The notes: a model not told the origin generated them from the sequence alone. DNA of 64,000 bases from Meishania litoralis (GCF_042611095.1 NZ_JBHFPV010000001.1:868001-932000); one strand, 5' to 3'; positions 17,152-26,297 are shown, counted from the stretch's first letter. Made by a program: numbers and translations.

Positions 17152-17712
17152 TTAGTTTATTTCTCGTTGTACTTTACCACATTTCAACATTTTGCTACCG
17201 TAATACGGATTACGTATTTCTTCTTTTGTACTTAACCAAGCTGTGCCGCCATCATACATAGGGCAGAATTGCTCGTATAGCTTTGTATTTGTTCCTGTAA
17301 TTGTAACCAAATCTGTAACATCTTTACTTAGAGTCTTAAAATGTTCTCTTTGGTGTTTGATGTCGCTTTCACTAATATGTTCAGCGTGTTCGGTGGCATC
17401 TTCTATAATGTCCTTCAATTCCATTTTTTCACTATCTGAATAATTCGATTCATCAAAAGACTTAAGGGATTGTGCCAACGTATTCCCAAGTGTTTTAGCT
17501 TTAGAATTATCATCATTTACCAACGCATCCTTTAAATTGAAATAGTCATTAAGGACTGCGAGGGCTTTTGCATCTTGTTTACCTTGCTTAACTTGTATTT
17601 CACTTTGTGTTGAATTTGTAACTTTTTCTTTGTTGCCATCTTTACAAGACGTTGAGGCAAAGGCTGTAAGTACTAATGCGCTTGCCATTAATGTTGCTTT
17701 AAGTGTTTTCAT
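17152..17712 (-). CDS. DUF3347 lipoprotein
   Basis: The 186-residue protein has a lipoprotein signal (ALVLTAFASTSCKDG) and a helical DUF3347 domain, with the Cys-containing motifs QFCPMYDGGTAWLS and NPYYGSKMLKCGKV near the C-terminus. The same domain and end motifs form the tail of CusB in this island. It probably binds Cu(I)/Ag(I) or assembles with the Cus complex in the periplasm (inferred from fusion and neighbourhood). It lies between cusC (18 bp upstream) and the haem-binding gene, which it abuts with no gap. Confidence 0.88.
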   Translation of the reverse strand: MKTLKATLMASALVLTAFASTSCKDGNKEKVTNSTQSEIQVKQGKQDAKALAVLNDYFNLKDALVNDDNSKAKTLGNTLAQSLKSFDESNYSDSEKMELKDIIEDATEHAEHISESDIKHQREHFKTLSKDVTDLVTITGTNTKLYEQFCPMYDGGTAWLSTKEEIRNPYYGSKMLKCGKVQREIN

Positions 17713-17730
17713 TGTTATCGTTTTTTATGT

Positions 17731-18951
17731 TTATTGATTTATTAAATAATTGATTATCGCAGATTGTACATAATACATTTGCACTGATGCGATTTGATTA
17801 ATTTGAAACTTCAGTTGTAATTCTTGAATGTCTAACACATCGTTAAAATCGATAGTTCCCGTTTCATAATTCTTAATTAGAATCTCTTCGGCATCATTAG
17901 CTTGCTTAAGATTTTTTTCCTGAGTATTGAATTTTATCCGTGCTTGATTGCGTTGTGATTTTGCTTTTGCAAAAGCAGTTTCTAAAGTATTTAACCGCTC
18001 GTTTTTTTGCGATGTAATTTCCTGTTGTCGCAACTTGTTCTGTTTGGAAACAGAACTGTACTTATTATTGAAAATGGGAATGGAAAGTGTAACCATTGGC
18101 ATCACTATATCCTTTCCGTTATCACTAAAGTTCATCGCTGGTCGCTCTGCAACAGGAACATAGTCTAGCCCAAATCCTAGATTTGGCCCACTTTCTTTTT
18201 GGTTCAAAAGTTCGGATTGTTCTACGGATTCATAGAGCTTATCATATTTGATTAGTTCAGGATTGAGCGTCAACCCTTCATTGCTAAAAACAAGGTCTTC
18301 AACGGGAATTTTCATTTCTGGAACAACTTCCACGGCAATACTTTCCTTCCGATTCAACAGGTTATTGAACACCGTTTGTTCGGCTAAGTATTCTTCCTCT
18401 AAAACTTCTTTCTGTTGTTGCAGTTCGTTTTGACGGATTTGCAAACGCAATACATCCACAGCTGAGGCTTTTCCAACTTCAACTGATGTTAATGCCAACC
18501 GCTCGTAGGTTTGCAATAATTGAATATTATCTTCTAGTACTTTTTGATTCGCCTTGTTAGCATATAACCTGTAATAGGATTGGGCAACCGAAAGTGCCAG
18601 TTTGCGTTTAGCAATGGCGATTTCTACAAATTCCTTTTCTGCCATTGAACTAGCATAATTTTCCCTTGCTGTAATTGTTCCAAACCAAGGCAACATCTGA
18701 GATATTGAAAAACGCGCACGTTGCGCACCTGTTCTGGTTTCAGGTTCGCTCACAAAATAGCCTGCACTTATTTTGGTATTGGGCAATGTATTGACCTCAC
18801 TTACCTTTTCACGGGCAATGTTATATCGCAATTCATACGCTTGAATATCTGGATTGTTCGCCTCTGCTTCTTGAATGTAGGATTGCAACTCTTGCGCTTT
18901 CGCGAAAGTGGAAACAAGCAAAAGACATACTATAATTATTATATTTTTCAT
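17731..18951 (-). CDS. cusC: Outer-membrane channel of the copper RND pump (TolC family)
   Basis: This is a 406-residue TolC-family protein with a signal peptide ending TFAKAQE and the two repeated coiled-coil/strand halves of the family (EANNPDIQAYELRYNIAREKV at the front, NYETGTIDFNDVLDIQ near the end). It forms the outer-membrane exit duct for Cu(I)/Ag(I) pumped by CusA. Its start overlaps the cusA stop by four bases, showing co-translation. No separate CusF-like chaperone is seen. Confidence 0.9.
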   Translation of the reverse strand: MKNIIIIVCLLLVSTFAKAQELQSYIQEAEANNPDIQAYELRYNIAREKVSEVNTLPNTKISAGYFVSEPETRTGAQRARFSISQMLPWFGTITARENYASSMAEKEFVEIAIAKRKLALSVAQSYYRLYANKANQKVLEDNIQLLQTYERLALTSVEVGKASAVDVLRLQIRQNELQQQKEVLEEEYLAEQTVFNNLLNRKESIAVEVVPEMKIPVEDLVFSNEGLTLNPELIKYDKLYESVEQSELLNQKESGPNLGFGLDYVPVAERPAMNFSDNGKDIVMPMVTLSIPIFNNKYSSVSKQNKLRQQEITSQKNERLNTLETAFAKAKSQRNQARIKFNTQEKNLKQANDAEEILIKNYETGTIDFNDVLDIQELQLKFQINQIASVQMYYVQSAIINYLINQ

Positions 18952-21900
18952 TTGCTCGATTGTTTTAATTGGAATTCTTTTTTCATACTGAATAGCACAG
19001 GAACAACAAACAGCGTAATCAATGCTATTAGCATCCCGCCAAAACTTGGTATAGCCATCGGTATCATTATATCGCTTCCTCGACCCGTCGATGTCAAAAT
19101 CGGCAATAGGGCGAGTATCGTTGTTGCGGTTGTCATCAAACAGGGTCGAATTCGCTTTTCGCCAGCTTCCACTATCGAATCACGAATTTCATTTTTGTTT
19201 TCAGGGGTATTGCGGTCAAATGTTTGTGTGAGGTACGTAGCCATCACAACGCCATCATCAGTAGCAATACCGAACAGCGCAATGAACCCGACCCAAACCG
19301 CTACGCTTAGATTTATAGTGTGCATCTGAAACAAATCCCGTAGGTTCTCGCCAAAGAAATTGAAGTTTAAGAACCAGTCTTGACCATAGAACCATATCAT
19401 TAGGAAACCACCCGCAAAAGCAACGGCAATTCCAGTAAATACCATTAGCGAAGTAGCTACGGAACGGAACTGGAAATAAAGAATCAAAAAGATAATTATT
19501 AGTGCCAATGGAACAACGACGGACAAAGTTTTCTCTGCACGTAATTGGTTCTCATACGTTCCCGTAAACTGATAGTTAATACCTTTTGGGACGGTTAATT
19601 CGCCACTATCGATTTTCTCTTTAATCAACGCTTGGGCATTTTCTACCACGTCCACTTCTGCAAAACCGTCCAGTTTATCAAAGAGAACATAACCCACTAA
19701 AAAGGTGTCCTCACTTTTTATGACCTGTGGGCCTTGTTCGTAACGAATATTCACCAAATCACCTAGAGGAACAGGATTTCCTTTTTCTACGGGTACATAA
19801 ATATTCTTTAAGTCCGTAGGGTTTTCTCTTAGTTCACGAGGATAGCGTACACGTACTGCGTAGCGTTCGCGACCTTCAACAGTTTGAGTAAGGGGCATTC
19901 CACCGACGGCAACTTGCAAGATTTCCTGAACCTTCATTATTGAAATGCCATACCGTGCAAGTTGTTCTCTATCAATATCAATAAGTAAATAGGGTTTTCC
20001 GACAATACGGTCGGCAAAAACAGCTTGCTCTTTAACACCTTCAGCCTGTTTAAGAATGGCTTCGAGTTGCAATCCGAAATCTTCGATTTCACTTAAATTT
20101 TGACCTTTAACTTTGATACCCATTGGCGCACGCATTCCTGTCTGTAACATTACCAACCGCGTTTCAATCGGCTGCAATTTTGGTGCTGAAGTAATGCCAG
20201 GTAGTTTCGTAACTCGTACAATTTCATTCCAAATATCATCCGGACTTTCAATTTCAGGACGCCAATTTCGATAGTACTCGCCATCATCGTCAATAATCAA
20301 TTCATTCCTTATAACCGTAGTTTGTAGTTGTGATGCTTCATAATTTGCATCACCTTCAACTTCATTGTTAGGGTTGATGACCAGCTTGTCATTTTTTAAA
20401 ACAAAAAGACCATCATCATTGACTTTGTATCGTTCTCGTTTTCCTTCCGGACCCATCATATATTCAGACTTATACTGAATAAGGTTTTCGTACATCGAAA
20501 GTGGTGCAGGGTCAAGTGCAGATTCGGTTCGTCCAGATTTACCGACCACCGTTTTTATTTCGGGGATAGTGGCAACGGCCATATCCAATTGTTGTAAAAT
20601 TCTTTTGTTTTCTTCGACCCCAGCGTGTGGTAAAGATGTTGGCATCAATAGGAATGAACCCTCGTTTAGTGAGGGCATAAATTCCTTACCCGTATTCTGC
20701 ATTATCAGTACACCGAATATGATTATAGTTGTTGGTACGGAAAGGAATAGAAGTTTATTCCGTAAAGCCCACCTTAAAATTCTTGTATAGTATTTGCGGA
20801 ACACCCAAAATGTGCCTAGTAATCCAAAGCAAACGACACTTACAAAAATGAGGTTCATCGCAATGCTTCGGTCAAAACCTAAAGGTCGCCAGTATTCAGC
20901 CAATAGGAAAACAATGGCTAAAGATGAAATGATGATGTTCACCAGATTTGCTTTTTTTTGGGTCAGCTTTTCTTGTAATCCAGCAATTCCGGAAGCGCCA
21001 AAGGCAATCAATATAAGACCGAGCCAGAACCCGTACACCATTGCGATTATTCCAGCGATTATCAAAGAAATATTTAGGATGTATTTGAATGGGTTTTTAA
21101 GGCTTTTCTTTCGGAATAAAAAAGCTGCAAATGGTGGTATTAAAAATAGTGCAACTATAATAGATGCTGTGAGTGCCATTGTTTTTGTAAAGGCTAATGG
21201 ACGGAACAGTTTCCCTTCAGCACCTACCATTGTAAAGACAGGAATGAAACTAATAATGGTTGTTAGTACAGCTGTAAGGATTGCACCAGACACCTCTGCG
21301 GTAGCATTGTAAACAACAGTATTTATTGGTAGTTTATTTCCTTCAGCATCTGTGTTTTCCATATCCAAATGCCTTATAATATTCTCGGAAAGGATTACAC
21401 CCACATCGACCATAGTACCTATGGCAATGGCAATTCCAGAAAGTGCTACGATGTTTGCATCTACATTGAAAAGTTTCATCGTTATAAAAACCATCAACAC
21501 CGCAACAGGTAACAACCCAGAAATTAAAACAGAAGCTCTGAGATTAAAGACCATTATGATGATGACAAGAATGGTAATTAAAATTTCCAGCGTTAACGCT
21601 TCGTTTAGCGTGCCTAAAGTTTCTTGAATAAGTTCTGTACGGTCGTAAAACGGAACTATGGTAACTTGTGAAGTGCGACCATCAGCCAATTCTTTAGACG
21701 GTAGTCCAGCACTTAAACCATTGATTTGGTCTTTTACATTGTTAATGACTTCCATAGGGTTTGCGCCATATCTAGCCACGACCACACCGCCGACAACTTC
21801 CGCACCCTCTTTGTCAAGTATGCCACGTCTAGTAGCAGGTCCTAAATGAACTTTGCCAACATCTTTTATCCTGATAGAAGTAAATTCTTTAGAGGTAACA

Positions 21901-22694
21901 ACGGCATTTTCTATATCTGTAATAGACTTTATATAGCCCAATCCACGGACAAGATATTCGGCTTGGTTCATTTCCAAAGTCTGAGCGCCTATGTCTTGAT
22001 TACTATGTTTAACAGCTTTTACAATATCAGCCAAACTAATACTGTACTGGCGCATCAATTCAGGATTTACATCCACTTGATATTCTTGAACGTAACCACC
22101 AATAGAAGCAACTTCTGAAACACCGCTTGCCGATGACAGTGCATATTTCACGTAATAATCTTGAATGCTACGAAGTTCCTGTAAGTCCCATCCGCCTATA
22201 ACATTACCATCCTTATCACGCCCTTCTAGAGTGTACCAGAAAATCTGACCCAATCCTGTGGCATCAGGGCCTAAAGCGGGATTTACGCCATTGGGCAATA
22301 GACCACTTGGTAATGAGTTGAGCTTTTCAAGAATTCTACTTCGCGACCAATAAAATTCTATATCCTCTTCAAAAATGATATAGATGCTCGAAAATCCAAA
22401 CATCGAGGAACTTCTTATAGTTTTTACCCCTGGTATTCCTAACAACGAAGTAGTAAGCGGATAGGTAATTTGGTCTTCAATATCTTGTGGCGAACGCCCT
22501 TGCCATTTGGTAAAGACGATTTGCTGATTTTCGCCAATATCGGGTATGGCATCAACGGCCACGGGGTTACTTGGCAGAATACCCGTTTCCCAACCAAAAG
22601 GTGCATTAACAATACCCCAACCCACAAATAGAGCGAGCATAAGTACTGCAACGAGTTTGTTTTCGATTAAAAATTTTATGCTTTTATTGAGCAT
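18948..22694 (-). CDS. cusA: Cu(I)/Ag(I) RND efflux pump CusA
   Basis: This is a 1248-residue HME-RND transporter. The N-terminal part reads VDAIPDIGENQQIVF and the porter-domain landmarks are present. Segment 4 has IAIAIGTMVDVGVILSEN with the relay Asp. The Met-containing loop LQTGMRAPMGIKVKG matches the Cu/Ag binding region of CusA. It is longer than typical pumps (about 1040). The extra length includes a hydrophobic insert in the middle (about residues 530-620: ILNISLIIAGIIAMVYGFW and IIISSLAIVFLLAEYW) and an acidic insert in the second porter domain. It is the first pump gene of the copper module, overlapping cusC. Confidence 0.93.
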   Translation of the reverse strand: MLNKSIKFLIENKLVAVLMLALFVGWGIVNAPFGWETGILPSNPVAVDAIPDIGENQQIVFTKWQGRSPQDIEDQITYPLTTSLLGIPGVKTIRSSSMFGFSSIYIIFEEDIEFYWSRSRILEKLNSLPSGLLPNGVNPALGPDATGLGQIFWYTLEGRDKDGNVIGGWDLQELRSIQDYYVKYALSSASGVSEVASIGGYVQEYQVDVNPELMRQYSISLADIVKAVKHSNQDIGAQTLEMNQAEYLVRGLGYIKSITDIENAVVTSKEFTSIRIKDVGKVHLGPATRRGILDKEGAEVVGGVVVARYGANPMEVINNVKDQINGLSAGLPSKELADGRTSQVTIVPFYDRTELIQETLGTLNEALTLEILITILVIIIMVFNLRASVLISGLLPVAVLMVFITMKLFNVDANIVALSGIAIAIGTMVDVGVILSENIIRHLDMENTDAEGNKLPINTVVYNATAEVSGAILTAVLTTIISFIPVFTMVGAEGKLFRPLAFTKTMALTASIIVALFLIPPFAAFLFRKKSLKNPFKYILNISLIIAGIIAMVYGFWLGLILIAFGASGIAGLQEKLTQKKANLVNIIISSLAIVFLLAEYWRPLGFDRSIAMNLIFVSVVCFGLLGTFWVFRKYYTRILRWALRNKLLFLSVPTTIIIFGVLIMQNTGKEFMPSLNEGSFLLMPTSLPHAGVEENKRILQQLDMAVATIPEIKTVVGKSGRTESALDPAPLSMYENLIQYKSEYMMGPEGKRERYKVNDDGLFVLKNDKLVINPNNEVEGDANYEASQLQTTVIRNELIIDDDGEYYRNWRPEIESPDDIWNEIVRVTKLPGITSAPKLQPIETRLVMLQTGMRAPMGIKVKGQNLSEIEDFGLQLEAILKQAEGVKEQAVFADRIVGKPYLLIDIDREQLARYGISIMKVQEILQVAVGGMPLTQTVEGRERYAVRVRYPRELRENPTDLKNIYVPVEKGNPVPLGDLVNIRYEQGPQVIKSEDTFLVGYVLFDKLDGFAEVDVVENAQALIKEKIDSGELTVPKGINYQFTGTYENQLRAEKTLSVVVPLALIIIFLILYFQFRSVATSLMVFTGIAVAFAGGFLMIWFYGQDWFLNFNFFGENLRDLFQMHTINLSVAVWVGFIALFGIATDDGVVMATYLTQTFDRNTPENKNEIRDSIVEAGEKRIRPCLMTTATTILALLPILTSTGRGSDIMIPMAIPSFGGMLIALITLFVVPVLFSMKKEFQLKQSSK

Positions 22695-22812
22695 ACATAA
22701 TGATAATTAGACAGTTATACAAAAGTTGGGTTTGATGTTATTCTGAAAAAAGAACACAACAAAACGAGCCCAAAACGGAATACCGCAGGGCAAATAGTTT
22801 ACTGTCTAAAAA

Positions 22813-23232
22813 TCAAATTAAGTACGTCTCGTAAAGAATCTGTACGTCCCGTTCAATAAATGGGGGCGAGTAATCTTTGAAAGGAATGATGTTCTCATCA
22901 AGTCCTTCAAAAAGATTTATATAACTATAGAAGAATGAAACAACAAACGTTTGTTGTTCAAAAGTAAGTTTGTCAAATGATGTTTGTAGTTCGTCATTGC
23001 CTTCTTTTACAATCTGTTGGTCGGTACAACAATCATTTTCGGTCATAACAGGATTTTCACAACTTTTAGCAGGTTGTGCTTTTTCCATACCACAACTTTC
23101 CGCTTTGGTAAATACCGAAAAGTCAACTAAAGAATCCCCACAATAATGCATATCAACAGTGAATGACATTGTAGTAAACAAGACTACAAAAGCCATCAAA
23201 ACGGATGATATTTTATGAAAAATCTGCTTCAT
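22813..23232 (-). CDS. HYC_CC_PP family exported protein
   Basis: This 139-residue protein has a signal peptide (VLMAFVVLFTTMSFTVDMHYC) and carries in order the three signatures that name the family: HYC in MHYCGDS, CC in ENDCCTDQ and PP in DYSPPFIERD. Further Cys residues (SCGMEKAQPAKSCENP) suggest a metal-binding or disulfide-bonded periplasmic protein. It is the first gene of the copper run, 118 bp upstream of cusA. A TAGCTTTG box (23241-23248, minus strand) ends only 8 bases before the ATG, which would give a very short leader. Members usually neighbour cus/cop genes. The exact role is unknown. Confidence 0.85.
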   Translation of the reverse strand: MKQIFHKISSVLMAFVVLFTTMSFTVDMHYCGDSLVDFSVFTKAESCGMEKAQPAKSCENPVMTENDCCTDQQIVKEGNDELQTSFDKLTFEQQTFVVSFFYSYINLFEGLDENIIPFKDYSPPFIERDVQILYETYLI

Positions 23233-23351
23233 CTAGAATGCAAAGCTACAAAAATTTAACAGTTTTTATTAGGATTAACAGAACTTTAATTTTGTAAGCG
23301 ACGACTTTTTCCAACTTTATATCTAAATAATTCTATCAATATTATTCGTAA

Positions 23352-24596
23352 TTAGCAAGTCTTGTTTTGGGCTTTAGCTAAATGACAATCTTTGAAAGCT
23401 TTACCACTTTTGCAAGGACAAGGGTCATCTGGAGATATAAAAGTTTCTTTTGTAACAAAATCTGGTTCGCCGTCAAATTTACCTTCTTTTCCAGTTTCGG
23501 CAATATTGAAAATTTCTTTTAACTCAGCCTCTTTTCTTTTTATTTCCGCTGCGGATGGTTTAAGTCTTCGGGTAAGTTCCATATCAAAAACACTATCCCA
23601 TATTCGATACGTTTCTGAATCTTTATTAGGTGGTTCACTAAATACTTCCCCTTCCTTATTTAAGGTTTTGAATTTTTTAAAATCTTCTTTTAATTCTGGT
23701 AATGTAATAAAGAATGTATCATTGGGTTCTACTGCAAAAAACAGATTTCTTAAAAATTTGTCATTGGTACTAAATACTCTTGCAAACGGGGCATAAAACA
23801 AGTATTCTAAATCCAAAAGATTTGTTAATCGCTCACCGCACAAAGAATTATTGATTCCGATATAGTATAGACAGACGACTTCATAACAATACATAGCGTA
23901 ACCTGCCATATTCTGTAAATTTGGATGTGATTCATTTTTCCATCTGGATTCAATAGTATTTTGTAAATCAGGATTTATTTCAAAATAATCCATCACTAGA
24001 TTTAAAGTGTCAACTGGTTCAATTTCTATGTAAAGTCGTTCTTTCAACCTTTCCTTCAGGCTTAAAAACTTTTCTTGATTTGAAGGTTTATGGTCTCTTA
24101 TTTTGATGTCTTTAAGATGGTTAAATTTTGTTTTGAATGATTTAACTACACCTTCATCCTTGGATTCCGTTCGCCATACATCGGCTATAATTTCATCCAT
24201 TGTGTCAAACTCACCTCTTTTCCATCGCTTTATAGATAGCTCTTCTTCAGTTTCAACAAAAGTCATCCCTTTTTTGGTAGGTGTTTTTATAGATTTTTGA
24301 GCACTTAAAAACGGTCTATTATCAGCTGTCGTAAATTCGCCTGTTAAAGACTTTTCAACCAAGATTTTATAATCCATATTTACATATGCATTATAGGGAA
24401 ACATTTTCTTCGCTAAGTCAGTAACTTGTTCTTTAGGTGGTTTTCTGCCTTCTTTTTCCTCTTTCGCAAGGTCACCCAAAATCTCTGAAACCAACAAGGG
24501 CGTAACGTTCACGATATAATATTTATGCAGTTCAACTATATCCTCATAATTGAAGCCTTGAAATGTTGATTTATCCAGTACTACAGGTATTGACAT
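23352..24596 (-). CDS. SEC-C motif protein with a possible PIN-like nuclease fold
   Basis: This is a 414-residue cytoplasmic protein not recognised as a named family. The C-terminus has a SEC-C zinc motif: Cys393, Cys395, Cys404 and His405 in PCPCKSGKAFKDCH. The N-terminus reads PVVLDKSTF (Asp8), then VTPLLVSEIL (Glu38), and much later LDLEYLFYAPFARVFSTNDKFLR (Asp262, Asp279). This order of a strand with Asp, a helix with Glu and a late strand with STND resembles the acidic site of PIN-type RNases, split by a long helical insert. The fold call is my inference. It lies beside the integrase as lone cargo. Confidence 0.7.
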   Translation of the reverse strand: MSIPVVLDKSTFQGFNYEDIVELHKYYIVNVTPLLVSEILGDLAKEEKEGRKPPKEQVTDLAKKMFPYNAYVNMDYKILVEKSLTGEFTTADNRPFLSAQKSIKTPTKKGMTFVETEEELSIKRWKRGEFDTMDEIIADVWRTESKDEGVVKSFKTKFNHLKDIKIRDHKPSNQEKFLSLKERLKERLYIEIEPVDTLNLVMDYFEINPDLQNTIESRWKNESHPNLQNMAGYAMYCYEVVCLYYIGINNSLCGERLTNLLDLEYLFYAPFARVFSTNDKFLRNLFFAVEPNDTFFITLPELKEDFKKFKTLNKEGEVFSEPPNKDSETYRIWDSVFDMELTRRLKPSAAEIKRKEAELKEIFNIAETGKEGKFDGEPDFVTKETFISPDDPCPCKSGKAFKDCHLAKAQNKTC

Positions 24597-24748
24597 AATT
24601 CTTATTTTAATCTCATTATTCCACGTAATCTAACCTTGTTCAAAATAGTTAAAATTAAAGACATAGGTCTAGGGTAAACGTTTTGGGTTTTAAGAAAAGT
24701 TTTTTTTTAATTCAATTAGTTTTATTTACCCCTAAATCATTAAATTTC

Positions 24749-25993
24749 TCAAACAGCTCTTTCCATTTCTCTCTGACCAATTTTATCCCTTAGAAGAGCC
24801 ATATCATCACTAACTTTTTTCTCAACTACTCTTGCATAAATTTGAGTTGTAGATAGTTTGGTATGACCTAGTAATTTTGAAACCGTTTCAATAGGAACAC
24901 CGTTGCTCAAAGTAACGGTAGTTGCAAATGTATGCCTAGCCATATGAAAGGTAAGATTCTTCTTGATACCGCACAGGTCAGCTATTTCCTTTAAATAACT
25001 ATTCAGTTTTTGGTTAGAGAGCTTTGGAAGAAGATTCGTGCTACTTTGGGTTCTAATGTGGTCCTTATACTTATCAACTAAAGATTGTGCTTGAAACAAT
25101 AACGGAATTTTGAATGGTGTACCCGTTTTAACCCTATCGGCCATTATCCAAGGCTTTCCGTCTATTCCAATTACAATATTATTGCTAGTCAACTCAATAA
25201 TATCACTATATGAGATACCGGTATAACAACTAAAAACAAATAAATCTTTAACAACTACCAGACGCTCAATCGAAGAGTTCAAGTCCTCGATACTCTGTAA
25301 CTCTTCACTTGTCAGAAACTCACGTTCTTTCTTTTCATTCTTCATTTTAAAATTGACAAAAGGGTCTCTGTCTAACCATTCCATCCGGTAGGCTAGAGTT
25401 ACCATTCTACGAAGACGTTTTATATGCTTCATAGCAGTATTGTTACCAATTTTACTTTGTCCTGCTTTGGGAACATAAGAGCGAAGAAAATCCTCAAAGC
25501 CTATGACAAAACCGTAATCGAGTTCAGAAAGAAAAATATCAGTTTCCTCATACTCTTTTAAAATATACTCTAGCATATATCTTTGGCTAGTTTTATATTG
25601 ACCCATTGTATTTTTATGCAGTTTGTGCTGCATTTTTTCATTATAATAATCAATAAGATTTTGAAAAGAAAAGCGCTTTTTGTCCTCACCTAAAAATCTG
25701 GCTTTGACCATTTGGGAAGTAAATAGCTTTTCTTCCTTTTTGAAGTCCTCGTATATTCGATAAATCTTTGATTGTACCTCGTTCAAATAAAGATTGAGAA
25801 TACGTGAATCTTTATCTGTTCCATTGGCTCTTTGGGTTTTTTCATCCCAAGTAGAAACATCTATCTTCTTTTTGAGGCTAATGTTCACACGCTTACCATT
25901 CTTGGTAAGTCGAACGTAGATATTTGCTTTGTTGTTTATGGCACGTTTACCGTATACCCAAAACAGTACTGAAAATGTTGATGAAGTTCGCAT
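24749..25993 (-). CDS. int: CTnDOT-type tyrosine recombinase (element integrase)
   Basis: This is a 414-residue integrase. Residues 1-90 are the arm-binding domain (FWVYGKRAINNKANIYVRL), about 105-205 the SAM-like core-binding domain, and 220-405 the catalytic domain. Visible catalytic residues are Lys289, His350 and Arg353 (FHMARHTF), His377 (LLGHTKL) and Tyr386 (TTQIYARV). The first conserved Arg is replaced by Ser261 in TGISYSDI, and Arg287 lies near the beta-hairpin Lys. IntDOT of CTnDOT has the same Ser-for-Arg swap. The gene points away from the tRNA, with its start 230 bp from it. It inserts and excises the element at the tRNA-Asp 3' end. Confidence 0.95.
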   Translation of the reverse strand: MRTSSTFSVLFWVYGKRAINNKANIYVRLTKNGKRVNISLKKKIDVSTWDEKTQRANGTDKDSRILNLYLNEVQSKIYRIYEDFKKEEKLFTSQMVKARFLGEDKKRFSFQNLIDYYNEKMQHKLHKNTMGQYKTSQRYMLEYILKEYEETDIFLSELDYGFVIGFEDFLRSYVPKAGQSKIGNNTAMKHIKRLRRMVTLAYRMEWLDRDPFVNFKMKNEKKEREFLTSEELQSIEDLNSSIERLVVVKDLFVFSCYTGISYSDIIELTSNNIVIGIDGKPWIMADRVKTGTPFKIPLLFQAQSLVDKYKDHIRTQSSTNLLPKLSNQKLNSYLKEIADLCGIKKNLTFHMARHTFATTVTLSNGVPIETVSKLLGHTKLSTTQIYARVVEKKVSDDMALLRDKIGQREMERAV

Positions 25994-26074
25994 AGTTGTC
26001 GTCTTTTAATGGTTAAACATCGCTGGACGAAAGTCAAATCAACTATCTTAATTATGAGTAAGTTACGTTATTCT

Positions 26075-26108
26075 GTCAACATATTTATGATAAAAAAGAT
26101 ATGTTGAC
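26075..26108. repeat. 10-bp inverted repeat between integrase and tRNA
   Basis: GTCAACATAT (26075-26084) and its exact complement ATATGTTGAC (26099-26108) are separated by 14 AT-rich bases. They lie 82 bp upstream of the integrase start and 116 bp from the tRNA 3' end, within the expected attachment region. This could be an integrase arm site, an excisionase site or an int operator. Confidence 0.5.
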
Positions 26109-26157
26109 GATTTGTGACCTTTTAGATGCAAATGATATCAAATTAAATGATTGCTCT

Positions 26158-26199
26158 AAAAAAATAAAACCTTGCAAATCATAGGATTTGCAAGGTTTT
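26158..26199 (-). terminator. Rho-independent terminator of tRNA-Asp
   Basis: The 15-bp perfect stem is formed by AAAACCTTGCAAATC (26166-26180) and its complement (26185-26199) around a 4-base loop. On the minus strand it is followed by A and seven U (26164-26158). It lies 25 bp past the tRNA 3' end. Confidence 0.85.
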
Positions 26200-26223
26200 G
26201 TGGGATTTTGTTTTCCCTTTAAG

Positions 26224-26297
26224 CGGTCTGGACGGGACTCGAACCCGCGACCCCCTGCGTGACAGGCAGGTATTCTAACCAACTGAACTACCAGACC
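26224..26297 (-). tRNA. tRNA-Asp (anticodon GTC)
   Basis: The 74-nt cloverleaf reads GGTCTGGTAGTTCAG at the 5' end. The anticodon arm is CCTGCCTGTCACGCAGG with anticodon GTC, the T-arm is GCGGGTTCGAGTCCCGT, and the acceptor strand CCAGACC is followed by discriminator G. CCA is not encoded. The 3' end faces the integrative element, making it the likely integration target. A consensus promoter lies upstream at 26375-26405. Confidence 0.97.

Larger units (their letters stand above)
1..26223. mobile_element. Integrative element carrying metal-resistance cargo (one end visible)
   Basis: A block of minus-strand genes abuts the 3' end of tRNA-Asp. It contains a CTnDOT-type tyrosine recombinase next to the tRNA, an RteC-type excision regulator and an excisionase-like HTH gene at the far left, and metal-efflux cargo in between. 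The DNA reads more AT-rich than the chromosome to the right. No conjugation (tra/mob) genes are inside the window, so it may be a full conjugative element continuing past position 1 or a mobilisable island. The left boundary and the second att copy lie outside the window. The right limit is set at the tRNA 3' end by inference. Confidence 0.8.

Noticed and set aside
1..26223. Insertion sequences or DDE transposases inside the element
   Set aside because: No transposase-like gene and no terminal inverted repeats with target duplications were seen.
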